Shown: positions 45,821-55,791, numbered from the stretch's first letter. The stretch: 64,000 nucleotides of DNA from Bacteroidetes bacterium 47-18 (GCA_001897155.1 MKSF01000033.1:186001-250000), one strand, 5' to 3'. Notes: generated by a model from the letters alone, not told the origin. A program made the numbers and translations.

Positions 45821-46120
45821 ATGCCGTTTCAATATTATTTATTTTTAAGCCTTGCCCTCTTCTGCATCGGTGTTACAGGCGTGCTGATGCGCAGGAACGC
45901 CATTATCGTATTTATGTGCATTGAGCTGATGCTGAATGCCGTCAACCTCCTGATGGTAGCATTGAGCAAAATGTTCGGGGTAGCAGACGCGCAGATCTTT
46001 GTATTTTTTATAATGGTGGTAGCCGCCGCGGAGGTCGCTATAGGCCTTTCCATCATTGTCATGGTGTACAGGAAAATACAATCCGTGGATATTAATATCC
46101 TCAACAGGCTGAAGAATTAA
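45821..46120 (+). CDS. nuoK: NADH-quinone oxidoreductase subunit K
   Basis: The 99-residue subunit has three helices. The conserved Glu residues of the proton path are in [13 protein letters not shown] (near residue 35) and in [17 protein letters not shown] (near residue 71). It completes the J-K-L-M-N membrane module with its neighbours. Confidence 0.95.
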   Translation: MPFQYYLFLSLALFCIGVTGVLMRRNAIIVFMCIELMLNAVNLLMVALSKMFGVADAQIFVFFIMVVAAAEVAIGLSIIVMVYRKIQSVDINILNRLKN

Positions 46121-46156
46121 TCATTTAAACGTTTTTATTTACTTATTGAATAATAT

Positions 46157-48046
46157 ATGACACAATTAGTTTACTTAGTTCCATTATTACCCCTGATCGG
46201 TTTCCTGATCAACGGTCTGTTATGGAAAAGTATGCCCCGGAAAACTGCCGGCATCCTGGCCAGCGGAGTGATGCTCCTGGCCTTTGCCCTGTCGGTGGGA
46301 ATATTTTTCGAAGTAAAGAACAACCCGGGTTACGGAACTGTGGTTACATTGTTTGACTTCATACAATCAGGGGCCCTTTCCCTGCCCTTCGCGTTCCAGG
46401 TGGACGAGCTGTCCTCCTTATTCCTGCTGATCATTACGGGTATAGGCTTCCTGATCCACCTGTATTCTACAGCCTATATGCACGATGATCCCGGCTATGT
46501 GAAATATTTTGCCTATCTCAATTTTTTCGTCTTCTCCATGCTGCTGCTGGTGCTGGGCGCCAATTATGCCATCATGTTCATCGGCTGGGAAGGCGTAGGG
46601 CTGGCCTCCTACCTGCTGATAGGATTCTGGTTTAAGAATAAGGATTATACCAACGCCTCCAAAAAAGCGTTCATCATGAACCGTATCGGCGATCTCGGGT
46701 TCCTGGTCGGTATGTTCCTCGTTATCTATCATTTCGGTACCCTGGCCTACAGCGACCTGTTCATGCAGTTTGCAGACGGCGTGCCCGCCAATGTATCGCA
46801 GGGTGTCATCAATGCTATCTGCATCTGCTTCTTTATCGGCGCGATGGGTAAATCCGCCCAGATACCTTTATATACCTGGCTGCCGGATGCCATGGCCGGC
46901 CCTACCCCTGTGTCAGCCCTGATACATGCCGCCACAATGGTAACGGCCGGTATCTATATGATAGCCCGCAGCAATATCATGTATAACCTGGCGCCACTGG
47001 CGCAGAATATGATAGCGATCATCGGTATTGCCACCGTTTTACTGGCGGCTTCCATAGCTATTAAGCAGAACGACATCAAAAAAGTGCTGGCCTACTCTAC
47101 GGTAAGCCAGCTCGGCTATATGTTCCTCGCGCTGGGCGTGGGCGCTTATGTGGGCGCTATCTTCCACGTGATGACGCACGCTTTCTTCAAAGCGCTTCTA
47201 TTCCTGGGCAGCGGCTCCGTTATTCACGCTATGGGCGGCGAGCAGGATATGAAATTCATGGGAGGCCTGGGCAGGAAAATGAAGATCACGCAATTTACAT
47301 TCCTGATCGGATGCCTGGCCATAGCTGGCGTACCGATGTTCTCCGGCTTCTTTTCCAAAGACGAGATACTCGCTGCAGCCTATATGAAATCCCCTGTGCT
47401 GTACGCGCTGGGCATCGCGGGCGCTATGATGACCGCTTTCTATATGTTCAGGGCCTATTTCCTGACCTTTACAGGTGCTTTCAGGGGTACGCACGAGCAG
47501 GAGCATCATCTTCACGAAAGTCCTGCCGCTATGACCATTCCGCTGATCGTACTGGCGGTGCTGGCTGTTGTCGGCGGCTATGTCGGCTTACCTGCCGTCA
47601 TTACGGAAAATCACCTGCTGGGCCGCTACCTGTCCCCCGTGGTCACCAATAACCTGGCTTCCGGGCACCTGTCGCACAGTACGGAATGGGTATTGATGGG
47701 CATATCGGTAGCAGCCGTAGCGCTGATGATCTTCCTGGCTTACAGCACCACCAAGAAAGGCACGTTTAAGGAGCCTTCCGGCTTAGGCAAGGTGCTGGCC
47801 AATAAATGGTATGTGGACGAAATTTATAATGCGCTGATCGTAAAGCCGCTGAAGCACATCTCCCTGCTCTTAGACAGGTATGTGGAACGCTGCGGTATAG
47901 ACGGCATCGTCAACGGCGTAGGCAGGCTGGTACAATGGAGCGGTGGTAAGATCAGGCTCCTGCAGAACGGCCAGGTAGGTGTGTACATCTTTGGTATGGT
48001 GCTGGGCATCATACTGCTGTTAATAGTAGGACTGCTGTTTTTATAA
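46157..48046 (+). CDS. nuoL: NADH-quinone oxidoreductase subunit L
   Basis: The 629-residue antiporter-like subunit sits at the far end of the membrane arm and pumps protons. GWEGVGLASYLLIGFW (near residues 140-155) and TVSQLGYMFLALGVGAY with HAFFKALLFLGSGSVIHAMGG (near 312-360) are signature segments with the key Lys and His. About 16 helices are expected. The long C-terminal lateral helix is included in the length. nuoM follows after 69 bases. Confidence 0.97.
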   Translation: MTQLVYLVPLLPLIGFLINGLLWKSMPRKTAGILASGVMLLAFALSVGIFFEVKNNPGYGTVVTLFDFIQSGALSLPFAFQVDELSSLFLLIITGIGFLIHLYSTAYMHDDPGYVKYFAYLNFFVFSMLLLVLGANYAIMFIGWEGVGLASYLLIGFWFKNKDYTNASKKAFIMNRIGDLGFLVGMFLVIYHFGTLAYSDLFMQFADGVPANVSQGVINAICICFFIGAMGKSAQIPLYTWLPDAMAGPTPVSALIHAATMVTAGIYMIARSNIMYNLAPLAQNMIAIIGIATVLLAASIAIKQNDIKKVLAYSTVSQLGYMFLALGVGAYVGAIFHVMTHAFFKALLFLGSGSVIHAMGGEQDMKFMGGLGRKMKITQFTFLIGCLAIAGVPMFSGFFSKDEILAAAYMKSPVLYALGIAGAMMTAFYMFRAYFLTFTGAFRGTHEQEHHLHESPAAMTIPLIVLAVLAVVGGYVGLPAVITENHLLGRYLSPVVTNNLASGHLSHSTEWVLMGISVAAVALMIFLAYSTTKKGTFKEPSGLGKVLANKWYVDEIYNALIVKPLKHISLLLDRYVERCGIDGIVNGVGRLVQWSGGKIRLLQNGQVGVYIFGMVLGIILLLIVGLLFL

Positions 48047-48115
48047 GCAGCACGCAGCGTGTGTTGTAGGAAGGAAAGAAACTTTTAAAAATATTCAATA
48101 GACAAATACATAACA

Positions 48116-49537
48116 ATGTTATTAGTATTACTCATTATAGTACCTGTCTTATTAGGAGCCCTTACCTTTACGGCCAAAGCCGAAGGGGTTGCCAGGAATG
48201 CAGGCCTGTTCTCATCATTCATCAGCCTGGTCCTGTCGGGTATCGTTGCCAGCAATTACCTGGTCGGGACGGCCCAGGATTTCTCAGCGAACTGGATGCC
48301 GGCCCTGGGCGCTAAGTTCGCGCTGCATGCCAATGGCACCGCCGTCCTGATGGTCCTGCTGACTGCCATCGTATTTGTGCTGATCTTTTTATCGCAACGT
48401 AATAAGCCTGTTGAAAATGAGCACCGCTTTTACGGCCTGATGCAATGGGCACAGGCGGGACTGGCCGGAGTGTTCCTGGCGGACGACCTGCTGCTGTTTT
48501 ACTTCTTCTGGGAGCTGGCGCTGATACCTGTATATTTTCTCTGCTCCCAGTGGGGCGGTGAAAAAAGGATCAAGGTCACTTTCAAATTTTTCATTTATAC
48601 ATTCTTAGGCAGCCTGTTCATGCTGGGGGGCATCATTTACCTTTATACGCTCAACCCCAGCAAATCATTCGACCTGACCAGCATGATGACCACGGGCAAC
48701 GGGCTGAGCGCCTGCTCCCAGCAGATACTGTTCTGGGCCTTTTTCATTGCCTTTGCCATCAAAATGCCGATATTTCCTTTTCATACCTGGCAGCCGGACA
48801 CTTATGAGCAGTCATCCACGCCCATCACGATCGTGTTAAGCGCCCTGATGGTCAAAATGGGACTGTTCGCCACCGTCAAATGGGTGATCCCGGTATTCCC
48901 GCAGGGCGTAGCATTCTGGACGGATACGGTGATCATCCTGAGCCTGGTCGGCCTGGTATATGCTTCTTTGCTGGCTACCATCCAGACGGATATTAAACGC
49001 CTGATCGCCTATTCTTCCATAGCGCATATAGCCCTGATGAGCGTGGGCATCTTCGCCCATACGGACATCGCGCTGAACGGCCTGATCGTACAGATGTTCA
49101 ACCACGGCATTAACATCACGGGATTATGGCTGATCGTCCATATGATCGAGAAGCGTTACGGCACACGCAACCTGAACGAGCTGGGTGGCCTGGCTAATAA
49201 TGCCCCGAAGCTGACCATAGCCCTGGTGATCATTGCCTTTGCCAATATCGCCCTGCCGCTGACCAACGGCTTTGTAGGAGAATTTATGCTGTTCCATGGT
49301 ATTTTCCAGAGCGCCAATCCGCACCACATCGCCTATATGGTCATCGCCGGTCTGGGTGTGATCCTGGGGGCTGTATATACACTGAATATGGTGCAGAAGG
49401 TCGCTTACGGGGATAAGCATATCGAGGGCGTGCAGGATGTTAGCGGTAATGAATGGATCGCCCTGGTGGCCGTTATCGTGCTGATCATAACACTGGGTGT
49501 GTATCCCGGGCTGCTCTACGGCTTTTTACCTGCCTGA
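48116..49537 (+). CDS. nuoM: NADH-quinone oxidoreductase subunit M
   Basis: The 473-residue antiporter-like subunit has about 14 helices. FFWELALIPVYFL (near residues 130-142) carries the conserved Glu, and KMPIFPFHTWQPDTYEQSSTP (near 222-242) and LIAYSSIAHIALMSVGIF the Lys and His of the half-channels. It matches NuoM in length and motifs. Confidence 0.97.
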   Translation: MLLVLLIIVPVLLGALTFTAKAEGVARNAGLFSSFISLVLSGIVASNYLVGTAQDFSANWMPALGAKFALHANGTAVLMVLLTAIVFVLIFLSQRNKPVENEHRFYGLMQWAQAGLAGVFLADDLLLFYFFWELALIPVYFLCSQWGGEKRIKVTFKFFIYTFLGSLFMLGGIIYLYTLNPSKSFDLTSMMTTGNGLSACSQQILFWAFFIAFAIKMPIFPFHTWQPDTYEQSSTPITIVLSALMVKMGLFATVKWVIPVFPQGVAFWTDTVIILSLVGLVYASLLATIQTDIKRLIAYSSIAHIALMSVGIFAHTDIALNGLIVQMFNHGINITGLWLIVHMIEKRYGTRNLNELGGLANNAPKLTIALVIIAFANIALPLTNGFVGEFMLFHGIFQSANPHHIAYMVIAGLGVILGAVYTLNMVQKVAYGDKHIEGVQDVSGNEWIALVAVIVLIITLGVYPGLLYGFLPA

Positions 49538-49613
49538 GCTACCCGGTAAATATTTGGAAACTAAATTGTAAAAGAAAAACAGGCCCTTCAGCAGGGTTGT
49601 ATATAAATAGCGT

Positions 49614-51011
49614 ATGAAACCACTTATTGCTTCTGCATTATTCGGTATTTTAATGATGTTTGCCGCACTGACAGTAAAAGAAAGGCGCTCTTTCAGCGTA
49701 TTTGCGCTGGTGTTGCTGGCATTACTGACAGGCATTAATATCTGGGAGCTGGCAGAAACCCGGCAGGCGCTCAGCTCCAATAATATGGGCGGGGTCTATT
49801 TCTTTAAGAATATGGTCAAGGTCGATGCCTTCAATCTCTGGTTCAACACCCTGATGTCTGCGCTGACGCTGCTATATGTGGGGCTGATGCACAGGAATAT
49901 AGAAAGGGTGGGCCTGCACGTGGGAGAATACTACGCCCTGATCTTCTTTATCCTTTCCGGCATCTACCTGATGAGCACCTTTAATAACCTGCTGATCCTC
50001 TTCCTGGGCATAGAGCTGATGTCTATACCGCAATACATACTGGCAGGCAGCGACAAGCGGAATCTCAAATCATCGGAGGCCTCGCTGAAATACTTCCTGA
50101 TGGGCGCTTTCTCCACCGGCATACTCCTGATGGGGATGGCATTGCTGTACGCAGCGCTCCGCACCTTCAACATCGAACAGTTCAACTTCTCCATGCTGGG
50201 CTCCAATACCATACTGGCCGTAGCAGGTATCATCCTGATGATCATCTCCTTCGGGTTTAAGGTTTCTGCGGCTCCCATGCACTTCTGGACCCCCGATGTG
50301 TACGACGGCGCCCCTACACCTTTCACAGCCTTTATGGCTACGATCGTGAAAGTGGCTATCTTCTTCGGCTTCCTGTCCATTTTCAAGAACGCGTTCTATA
50401 CCCTGCAGGGCACCTGGGCACTCGTATTGGGCATCATAACGGCGCTCACGCTGATCATCGGTAACCTGACCGCCGTATTCCAGCAAAGCGTCAAGCGGAT
50501 GCTGGCCTACTCTTCCATAGCGCAGGCAGGATTTATGCTGTTTGCCATAATTGCCAGCAATGCCATGGCCTCCAAAGGCATCCTGGTCTATGCCGTGGCC
50601 TATTCCGTAGCAACGCTGGGTCTCTTTGCCGTACTGGCCAAAATGAAAGATTATACCTATGATGGCTTTAACGGCCTTGCCAAAACACACCCTTACCTGG
50701 CCGCCGCCGCCGCCGTATTCCTCTTATCCCTGGCCGGCATCCCGGCTACGGCAGGATTTATGGCCAAATATTATATGATAGCCGCCCTGATAGAAGATGG
50801 CTATTTCATCTGGCTGGTCATCCTGGGACTGCTGATGGCTGCAGTGAGCGTATATTATTACTTCAAGGTGATCATGGCCATGTACTTCCGGGAAGGCACC
50901 CCTGAGCTGGCCCACCCTGTGACCGTGGCTGACAAGATCCTGCTGGGCATATGCGTAGCGCTGGTATTCGCCCTGGGCATCCTTCCGGATATGCTGCTGA
51001 GCTGTATTTAA
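49614..51011 (+). CDS. nuoN: NADH-quinone oxidoreductase subunit N
   Basis: The last gene of the nuo operon encodes a 465-residue antiporter-like subunit with about 14 helices. LFLGIELMSIPQYIL (near residues 130-144), AAPMHFWTPDVYDGAPTP (near 220-237) and KRMLAYSSIAQAGFM (near 295-309) are its half-channel motifs. No terminator follows; accD starts 109 bases downstream with its own -7 box. Confidence 0.96.
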   Translation: MKPLIASALFGILMMFAALTVKERRSFSVFALVLLALLTGINIWELAETRQALSSNNMGGVYFFKNMVKVDAFNLWFNTLMSALTLLYVGLMHRNIERVGLHVGEYYALIFFILSGIYLMSTFNNLLILFLGIELMSIPQYILAGSDKRNLKSSEASLKYFLMGAFSTGILLMGMALLYAALRTFNIEQFNFSMLGSNTILAVAGIILMIISFGFKVSAAPMHFWTPDVYDGAPTPFTAFMATIVKVAIFFGFLSIFKNAFYTLQGTWALVLGIITALTLIIGNLTAVFQQSVKRMLAYSSIAQAGFMLFAIIASNAMASKGILVYAVAYSVATLGLFAVLAKMKDYTYDGFNGLAKTHPYLAAAAAVFLLSLAGIPATAGFMAKYYMIAALIEDGYFIWLVILGLLMAAVSVYYYFKVIMAMYFREGTPELAHPVTVADKILLGICVALVFALGILPDMLLSCI

Positions 51012-51055
51012 CAAACTTTATCTTGTTATAACATAACGTAAGTTAATAAAATTAT

Positions 51056-51063
51056 TATCTTTG
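51056..51063 (+). promoter_or_regulatory. -7 box of accD
   Basis: TATCTTTG lies 57 bases before the accD start. The nearest upstream TTG is 30 bases away, too far for a good -33. Confidence 0.5.
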
Positions 51064-51120
51064 TTACCCTGTTTTGACCTGTATGTTCAGGCCGGAACAG
51101 GGTTTTAAAATAAAAATATT

Positions 51121-51981
51121 ATGTCGACACTTTGGTTCAGAAGAAGCAATAAAGGTATCCAGACCGATACTAAAGAGAAAAAAGAAACCCCCGACGGGTT
51201 ATGGCATAAATGCTCGGAATGCCGTACCACCATCACACAGCAGGAGCTGGCGGACAATATGTATATCTGTCCCAAATGCGACTACCACAACAGGATCAAT
51301 GCGAAAGAGTACTTTGAGATATTATTTGACGATGGCGCCTTCACCGAATTATTCGAAAATATCAGGGCCATTGATAAGCTGGGCTTCGTAGATGTCAAGC
51401 CCTACAAGGACAGGCTGGTAGCAGCCCAGAAGTCAACCGGCCTCGGTGATGCTATGACGGTAGGCGTCGGTAAGCTGGACGGCCGCGACCTGGTGATCGC
51501 CTGCATGAACTTCAATTTCATAGGCGGATCTATGGGTTCCGTAGTAGGCGAAAAGATAGCCCGTGGCATAGACTATGCCATACAACACAAGCTGCCCTTT
51601 ATGATCATTTCCAAATCCGGCGGCGCGCGGATGATGGAATCCGCATTCTCCCTGATGCAGATGGCCAAAACCTCGGCCAAGCTGACACAGTTGTCCAAAG
51701 CCGGTCTGCCTTATATCTCCTTTATGACAGACCCCACTACGGGAGGCGTAACCGCATCGTTTGCCATGCTGGGCGATATCAATATCGCAGAGCCTAAGGC
51801 ATTAATAGGCTTTGCAGGCCCTAGGGTCATTAAGGAAACGCTTAAAAAAGACCTGCCTCCTGGCTTCCAGCGTTCGGAATTCCTGCTGGAGCATGGGTTC
51901 CTGGATTTCGTGGTAAACCGCAAAAACCTGAAGACCGAGCTCAGCCACTGCCTGACCTGGTTCATGGAAGGAAAAAAATAA
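51121..51981 (+). CDS. accD: acetyl-CoA carboxylase carboxyltransferase subunit beta
   Basis: AccD, with AccA, moves the carboxyl group from biotin to acetyl-CoA to form malonyl-CoA, the first step of fatty acid synthesis. The 286-residue protein begins with a C4 zinc ribbon, CSECR...CPKC (near residues 34-57), and then the crotonase-like core, with [18 protein letters not shown] (near 160-178) and [33 protein letters not shown] (near 200-235). The gene is alone; accA, accB and accC are not in the window. A terminator follows. Confidence 0.96.
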   Translation: MSTLWFRRSNKGIQTDTKEKKETPDGLWHKCSECRTTITQQELADNMYICPKCDYHNRINAKEYFEILFDDGAFTELFENIRAIDKLGFVDVKPYKDRLVAAQKSTGLGDAMTVGVGKLDGRDLVIACMNFNFIGGSMGSVVGEKIARGIDYAIQHKLPFMIISKSGGARMMESAFSLMQMAKTSAKLTQLSKAGLPYISFMTDPTTGGVTASFAMLGDINIAEPKALIGFAGPRVIKETLKKDLPPGFQRSEFLLEHGFLDFVVNRKNLKTELSHCLTWFMEGKK

Positions 51982-51996
51982 TAATCTTATACGATA

Positions 51997-52021
51997 AAAC
52001 GCCCGCTGACAGCGGGCGTTT
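51997..52021 (+). terminator. terminator of accD
   Basis: An 11-bp stem, AAACGCCCGCT / AGCGGGCGTTT, with a three-base loop lies 15 bases after the accD stop. Confidence 0.88.
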
Positions 52022-52095
52022 GTAATAGTAGTATCAGCCCTGGCAGTTATCCCGGAAGCGATATTCCCGGCCCTAGGATAATACCCTGCACCTTT

Positions 52096-52255
52096 CTTTC
52101 CGCTGATGGTCTCAGGCAGCTCCGTAACGAATTCAATGATACGCGGCATTTCTAAAGCGCTATATGAGCCGCCGTATATTCAAACAGGCTGTCCGCGGCC
52201 TGCTGTGACGCATCAAAATCCTTATTACATTCCCCGCCGGCAATCCCGGCAGACA
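52096..52255 (-). pseudogene. decayed C-terminal fragment of an AMP-forming acyl-CoA synthetase
   Basis: On the minus strand one frame reads MPRIIEFVTELPETISGK from 52149 to 52096. This is the near-universal tail of AMP-forming acyl/acetyl-CoA synthetases (PR.IEFV.ELP.T.SGK), whose Lys is the catalytic A10 residue. Just upstream, in another frame, lies DASQQAADSLFEYTAAHIAL, which would precede it in such a protein. A stop and a frameshift separate the two, and nothing of the family follows the GK. The rest of the gene is not in the window. I infer a decayed gene remnant. Confidence 0.55.
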
Positions 52256-52308
52256 GCTATACAGGTCCGGATAAATAAAAACAATAGAAGGCTTGATTGA
52301 TATTTGTT

Positions 52309-52316
52309 TATTTTTG
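52309..52316 (+). promoter_or_regulatory. -7 box of the T9SS type B gene at 52337
   Basis: TATTTTTG lies 20 bases before the ATG. A TTG at 52293-52295 is only 13 bases upstream, too close for a regular -33. Confidence 0.45.
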
Positions 52317-52336
52317 CGGTCAATTAAAAACTGCAT

Positions 52337-54271
52337 ATGTTTAAAAAGTATCTTACAACACTCTTTTGCTGCATGGTATGGCTGTGTGTGCCGGAAGTAA
52401 GGGCTTCCCACCTGGTAGGCGCCGATATTATCTACAAATGCCTGGGCAACAATCAATATGAGCTGACCTTCGTGCTGTACCAGGACTGCCTGACCTGGGA
52501 GCAACAGTCGGCCATCGGCCAGGACGCGCCCCTGAAATTCGGCATCTTTACCGGCTCTGATAAAAGCCTTTTCTTTCATGAAGGCGCTATTTACGATTAC
52601 ACGGAAGAATCCATCGTCAGCGAATTTACCAATGAGTGTATCAACAATATCCCGGCTACCTGCCTGCAGCAGCAATCCTTCAAGACCATCGTCACGCTGC
52701 CGCCGAACAGTACCGGCTACCGCGTCATTTACCAGAGATGCTGCAGGAACCAGAACATCACCAATATCATCTTCTCAGGTAATGTAGGCGTGTCCTGCTT
52801 TGTGGATATCCCACCAAGCCCATCCGGGAATTGTGTCAATAACAGCGCGGTATTCAGGAACTTCCCTCCTCAGATCATCTGCCTGAACAATCCTTTCCGG
52901 TATGATTTCTCCGCAGCAGACCCGGACGGCGACTCCCTTAGCTACAGGCTGTGCGATGCCTATCCCGGCGCATCACCGCAGCGTCCCATCCCCGAAGGGC
53001 ACCAGATGGAAGTCCCTCAAAATCCTATTGACTATATGCCGCCCTATTCCGCCAATAATCCTGTTAACGGCAATCCCGGCATTACCATTCACCCGGTAAC
53101 CGGCATACTCAGCGGCACACCTTCCGAAGACGGGCGCTATGTAGTGACCGTATGTGTGGATGAGTGGAGGAACGGCATGGTCATCAATACCATATCCCGG
53201 GATATACAACTGACCATCACCAACTGCTCCAGGACCACCTACGCCGATATGCCAAGCTGGGGAAAGGGGGACAAGGCGGATATTTATACCATTGAATGCC
53301 ACTCTAATACCGTAGCCTTCAGAAATACCAGCTATGGTGGATTCGCTTACTTATGGAAATTCGGGTATGGAAACGCCACTTCCACGGAATTCGAGCCTAC
53401 CCATACCTACCCCGATAAAGGCATCTATGAGGTTACGCTCATCGTCAACCCGGGCACTACCTGCGTGGACAGCATCAAAAAATTGGTGTATATCAATCCC
53501 TCCATGGAGGTGGATTTTACAACAGACGGCAATTTATGCCCCGGCACACCGCTGCACTTTCAATCGGTGGTATCTTCCAAGGGAGATTCCATTAAAACAT
53601 ATAACTGGTTCTTCGACAGGGCCGGGACACTCTCGGGCGCTCCGTCCGCCACCTTCACCTTCCCGGCTCCGGGAGGAGAAAAGCAGGTGACCCTCGTGAC
53701 GGAATCCTACCTCGGGTGTGTGGACACCGTCTCCAAGATATTACCTATAGATCATATTGAGGTATATGCCGGGTCAGACACGGTACTGGTAAAGAATTAT
53801 CCCTACCGCTTCAATGGCAGGGGCGCAGAAAGCTACCGGTGGGAGCCTGAAACATACCTCAGCGATCCCTTCAGCCCCCAGCCTACGGTCACATTCCCCG
53901 ATTCCGGGACCTATGTATATTACCTGCACGGCAATAATGCCTCAGGATGCGAGGATGTGGACACGATCGTGATCAGGGTGGCATTATATCCGCATATGTT
54001 CCTGCCTAACGCTTTTTCTCCCAACGGTGACGGCCTGAATGACGTCCTGAAACCGGAGATCATAGGATATGCGCTGGTCAATACTTTCGAGGTTTTTGAC
54101 AGGTACGGTCAATTGGTGTACAAATCCGCCAACAATAACAATTTCGGCTGGGACGGCACCTACCTCGGCCGCCCTGCGGATGTCGGGGTATATTTTTACA
54201 GGGTCACCTATACCGATCCGTTCTCAGCAGAACGGCACGTTAAAACCGGCGATGTTACGCTGATACGGTAA
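52337..54271 (+). CDS. secreted PKD-domain protein with T9SS type B sorting domain
   Basis: The 644-residue product has a signal peptide (about residues 1-24). A Cys-rich N-terminal domain (SHLVGADIIYKC onward) is typical of Bacteroidota surface proteins. A cadherin-like DPDGDSLSYRL segment (about 195-205) and PKD-type domains follow (FAYLWKFGYGNATST and SIKTYNWFFDRAG, about 330-480). It ends in a gliding-associated type B sorting domain (MFLPNAFSPNGDGLNDVLKP, VFDRYGQLVYKS, GWDGTYLGR, GVYFYRVTY). It is the second such protein in the window and resembles the one at 11698 only in its C-terminal domain. Surface exposure by type IX secretion is expected; the function is unknown. Confidence 0.87.
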   Translation: MFKKYLTTLFCCMVWLCVPEVRASHLVGADIIYKCLGNNQYELTFVLYQDCLTWEQQSAIGQDAPLKFGIFTGSDKSLFFHEGAIYDYTEESIVSEFTNECINNIPATCLQQQSFKTIVTLPPNSTGYRVIYQRCCRNQNITNIIFSGNVGVSCFVDIPPSPSGNCVNNSAVFRNFPPQIICLNNPFRYDFSAADPDGDSLSYRLCDAYPGASPQRPIPEGHQMEVPQNPIDYMPPYSANNPVNGNPGITIHPVTGILSGTPSEDGRYVVTVCVDEWRNGMVINTISRDIQLTITNCSRTTYADMPSWGKGDKADIYTIECHSNTVAFRNTSYGGFAYLWKFGYGNATSTEFEPTHTYPDKGIYEVTLIVNPGTTCVDSIKKLVYINPSMEVDFTTDGNLCPGTPLHFQSVVSSKGDSIKTYNWFFDRAGTLSGAPSATFTFPAPGGEKQVTLVTESYLGCVDTVSKILPIDHIEVYAGSDTVLVKNYPYRFNGRGAESYRWEPETYLSDPFSPQPTVTFPDSGTYVYYLHGNNASGCEDVDTIVIRVALYPHMFLPNAFSPNGDGLNDVLKPEIIGYALVNTFEVFDRYGQLVYKSANNNNFGWDGTYLGRPADVGVYFYRVTYTDPFSAERHVKTGDVTLIR

Positions 54272-54301
54272 CCTTTATACGTTTTACCGGCTATCTATAT
54301 G

Positions 54302-54500
54302 TAAGCAATAAAGCCATCATATGAAAGCTGTAAGGATAAGCTACAAAATATGATAGAGCGTCCTCACCTCCGTCCGGAATGACCAGGCAGGCTATAGTAT
54401 TTGTAACAGCGAAAACGTTCTCTGACTCATAAAGAGCATACCTCCGGCGAAACGTATCTGTAATAACAGGTTATTTCCTGTAAGCAGATATTCATTTAAG
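54302..54500 (+). repeat. dispersed intergenic repeat, near-complete copy
   Basis: TAAGCAATAAAGCCATCATATG matches the start of the 21793 copy with one change. CCTCACCTCCGTCCGGAATGACCA matches its core. TCTGACTCATAAAGAGCATACCTCCGGCGAAACG, CTGTAATAACAGG and TGTAAGCAGATATTCATT match the 3' half seen at 21999-22140 and 61085-61280. It lies after a + strand gene end, like the other copies. Confidence 0.65.
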
Positions 54501-54662
54501 CTTTAACCTCAACAGGCCTGCGATATATTCAGTATAGACCGCGGGCCTGTGGCTTTTCCGGACCGGCGACCCGGCAAGGCAATATCTGTGCTATTAACAT
54601 TTCAAACAAGCTGACGGACGTATCTTTACAATCCGTTGCTACCGTTATAAACGGGTAATGAC

Positions 54663-54670
54663 TATATTTG
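54663..54670 (+). promoter_or_regulatory. -7 box of the hypothetical gene at 54698
   Basis: TATATTTG lies 27 bases before the ATG; a TTG 24 bases upstream is slightly too far to be a standard -33. Confidence 0.4.
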
Positions 54671-54697
54671 TATTCTAACCTGAAGCATAAATAAACT

Positions 54698-55252
54698 ATG
54701 ACATTTCCCAGATTTAAGAAGAAAACAACCCAAAATAAAAATAAGCATACGCTCAGGCGCCTGGTCAGATGTTCTGAACGCCATCTGAATTCGGCTTACT
54801 GCGATACCGAATCCGGCACCCCGAAAGATAATGACAAGCAGGCGGTACAACTGACACAGAAGGATATCTCCAATATACTCATTGACATATCCATGAAAGA
54901 GCTGTACAACCAGGGCGATAAAAGAGAGCTCCGGCTGGTAGAGGATATCCTGACACCAAACAAGATAAAATTTTCAAACGAGCAAAGCCTGGAATCCTAT
55001 TGGGACATCATTACCAATTCGGGATTTGTAAAGCCGAGCATTGGCTTTGGCAACAATGGTAAGGTAAGCCTGTCCAAGGCCGGCTTCGACCTTATGAATC
55101 AATTCGGCAGCTATATGGACTTCTTAAGGGCGCAGGAGCCTCCCCGTGCAGGCAGCATACCCAATCCGCAGCTACAGCCGCCATCCAACACGCCCCCGAA
55201 AGACGCCGGCAAAGACCAGCCGGAAGAAGATGGGGATTATTATGACCAATAA
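54698..55252 (+). CDS. hypothetical protein, possibly with a winged-helix-like fold
   Basis: The 184-residue product starts with a basic region (RFKKKTTQNKNKHTLRRLVR), has no signal peptide and ends in a proline- and acid-rich tail (about residues 145-184). Residues 55-140 (QKDISNILIDISMKELYNQ ... GFGNNGKVSLSKAGFDLMNQFGSYMDFL) are helical with a LS.AGFDLMN.FGSY ending that recalls winged-helix proteins, but I cannot assign a family. It is a single gene with a terminator downstream. Confidence 0.6.
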   Translation: MTFPRFKKKTTQNKNKHTLRRLVRCSERHLNSAYCDTESGTPKDNDKQAVQLTQKDISNILIDISMKELYNQGDKRELRLVEDILTPNKIKFSNEQSLESYWDIITNSGFVKPSIGFGNNGKVSLSKAGFDLMNQFGSYMDFLRAQEPPRAGSIPNPQLQPPSNTPPKDAGKDQPEEDGDYYDQ

Positions 55253-55287
55253 GAGAGACAGCGGTGTCCGCCGCATATAAAATGAAC

Positions 55288-55318
55288 AAAAGACCGGGAG
55301 ATATGCTCCTGGTCTTTT
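55288..55318. terminator. terminator between the hypothetical gene and the lipocalin-like gene
   Basis: AAAAGACCGGGAG / CTCCTGGTCTTTT form a 13-position stem with one mismatch and loop ATATG, between two convergent genes. Confidence 0.8.
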
Positions 55319-55350
55319 AATGTATAGCTTAAGTCCTGATAGCTCAGCAA

Positions 55351-55791
55351 CTATCTTTTCCGCATATGATAATACATCTGGTCCCTGGGCCTGGCAGCAG
55401 GCTCATAAACCCGGAGCTTCTCCCTGGTCAGCCTGTGAATTTCCCAGGTGTACATATACTGGTTGTCTGCTGTATCTCTTATAGCTATATTCAGCAGGGT
55501 CACCATGTTCCCGGAATCATTCACCTCGCTCAGGGTCCAGTTGCCGGTCAGGTCCTCTTCCGTTTCATTATTATGCCATGTGATATGCCCGTTTTCATAG
55601 AAGGTAACGGCATACATCTTCCACCTGTGGATAACGCTCTGCCTGCCGGTCCATGGACCTTTAAGCACTTCGTCAAACACCCAAGTGCCCGCCAGCTTTT
55701 CCTCCTTCCTGTCCAGTCGGTATTTGGTACAGGAGAACAGGCAGCACGACAAGATAATCCCCAGACAGGTAAAAAAAATTCTCTGTTTCAT
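55351..55791 (-). CDS. lipocalin-like small lipoprotein
   Basis: The 146-residue product has a lipoprotein signal (CCLFSC, Cys near residue 21) and a lipocalin-like beta-barrel domain (KLAGTWVFDEVLKGPW ... DLTGNWTLSEV). The start at 55791 (MKQRIFFTCL) is chosen because it sits just before the signal; longer starts add 6 to 36 residues before it. Such domains bind small ligands, but none is known here. It lies 104 bases downstream of rodA on the same strand, with no clear promoter. Confidence 0.65.
   Translation of the reverse strand: MKQRIFFTCLGIILSCCLFSCTKYRLDRKEEKLAGTWVFDEVLKGPWTGRQSVIHRWKMYAVTFYENGHITWHNNETEEDLTGNWTLSEVNDSGNMVTLLNIAIRDTADNQYMYTWEIHRLTREKLRVYEPAARPRDQMYYHMRKR

Larger units (their letters stand above)
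54272..54697. other. 426-base intergenic stretch with a dispersed repeat
   Basis: Most of this gap is occupied by a repeat copy at 54302-54500. The rest has no recognisable frame. A -7 box at 54663-54670 probably belongs to the following gene. Confidence 0.55.
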
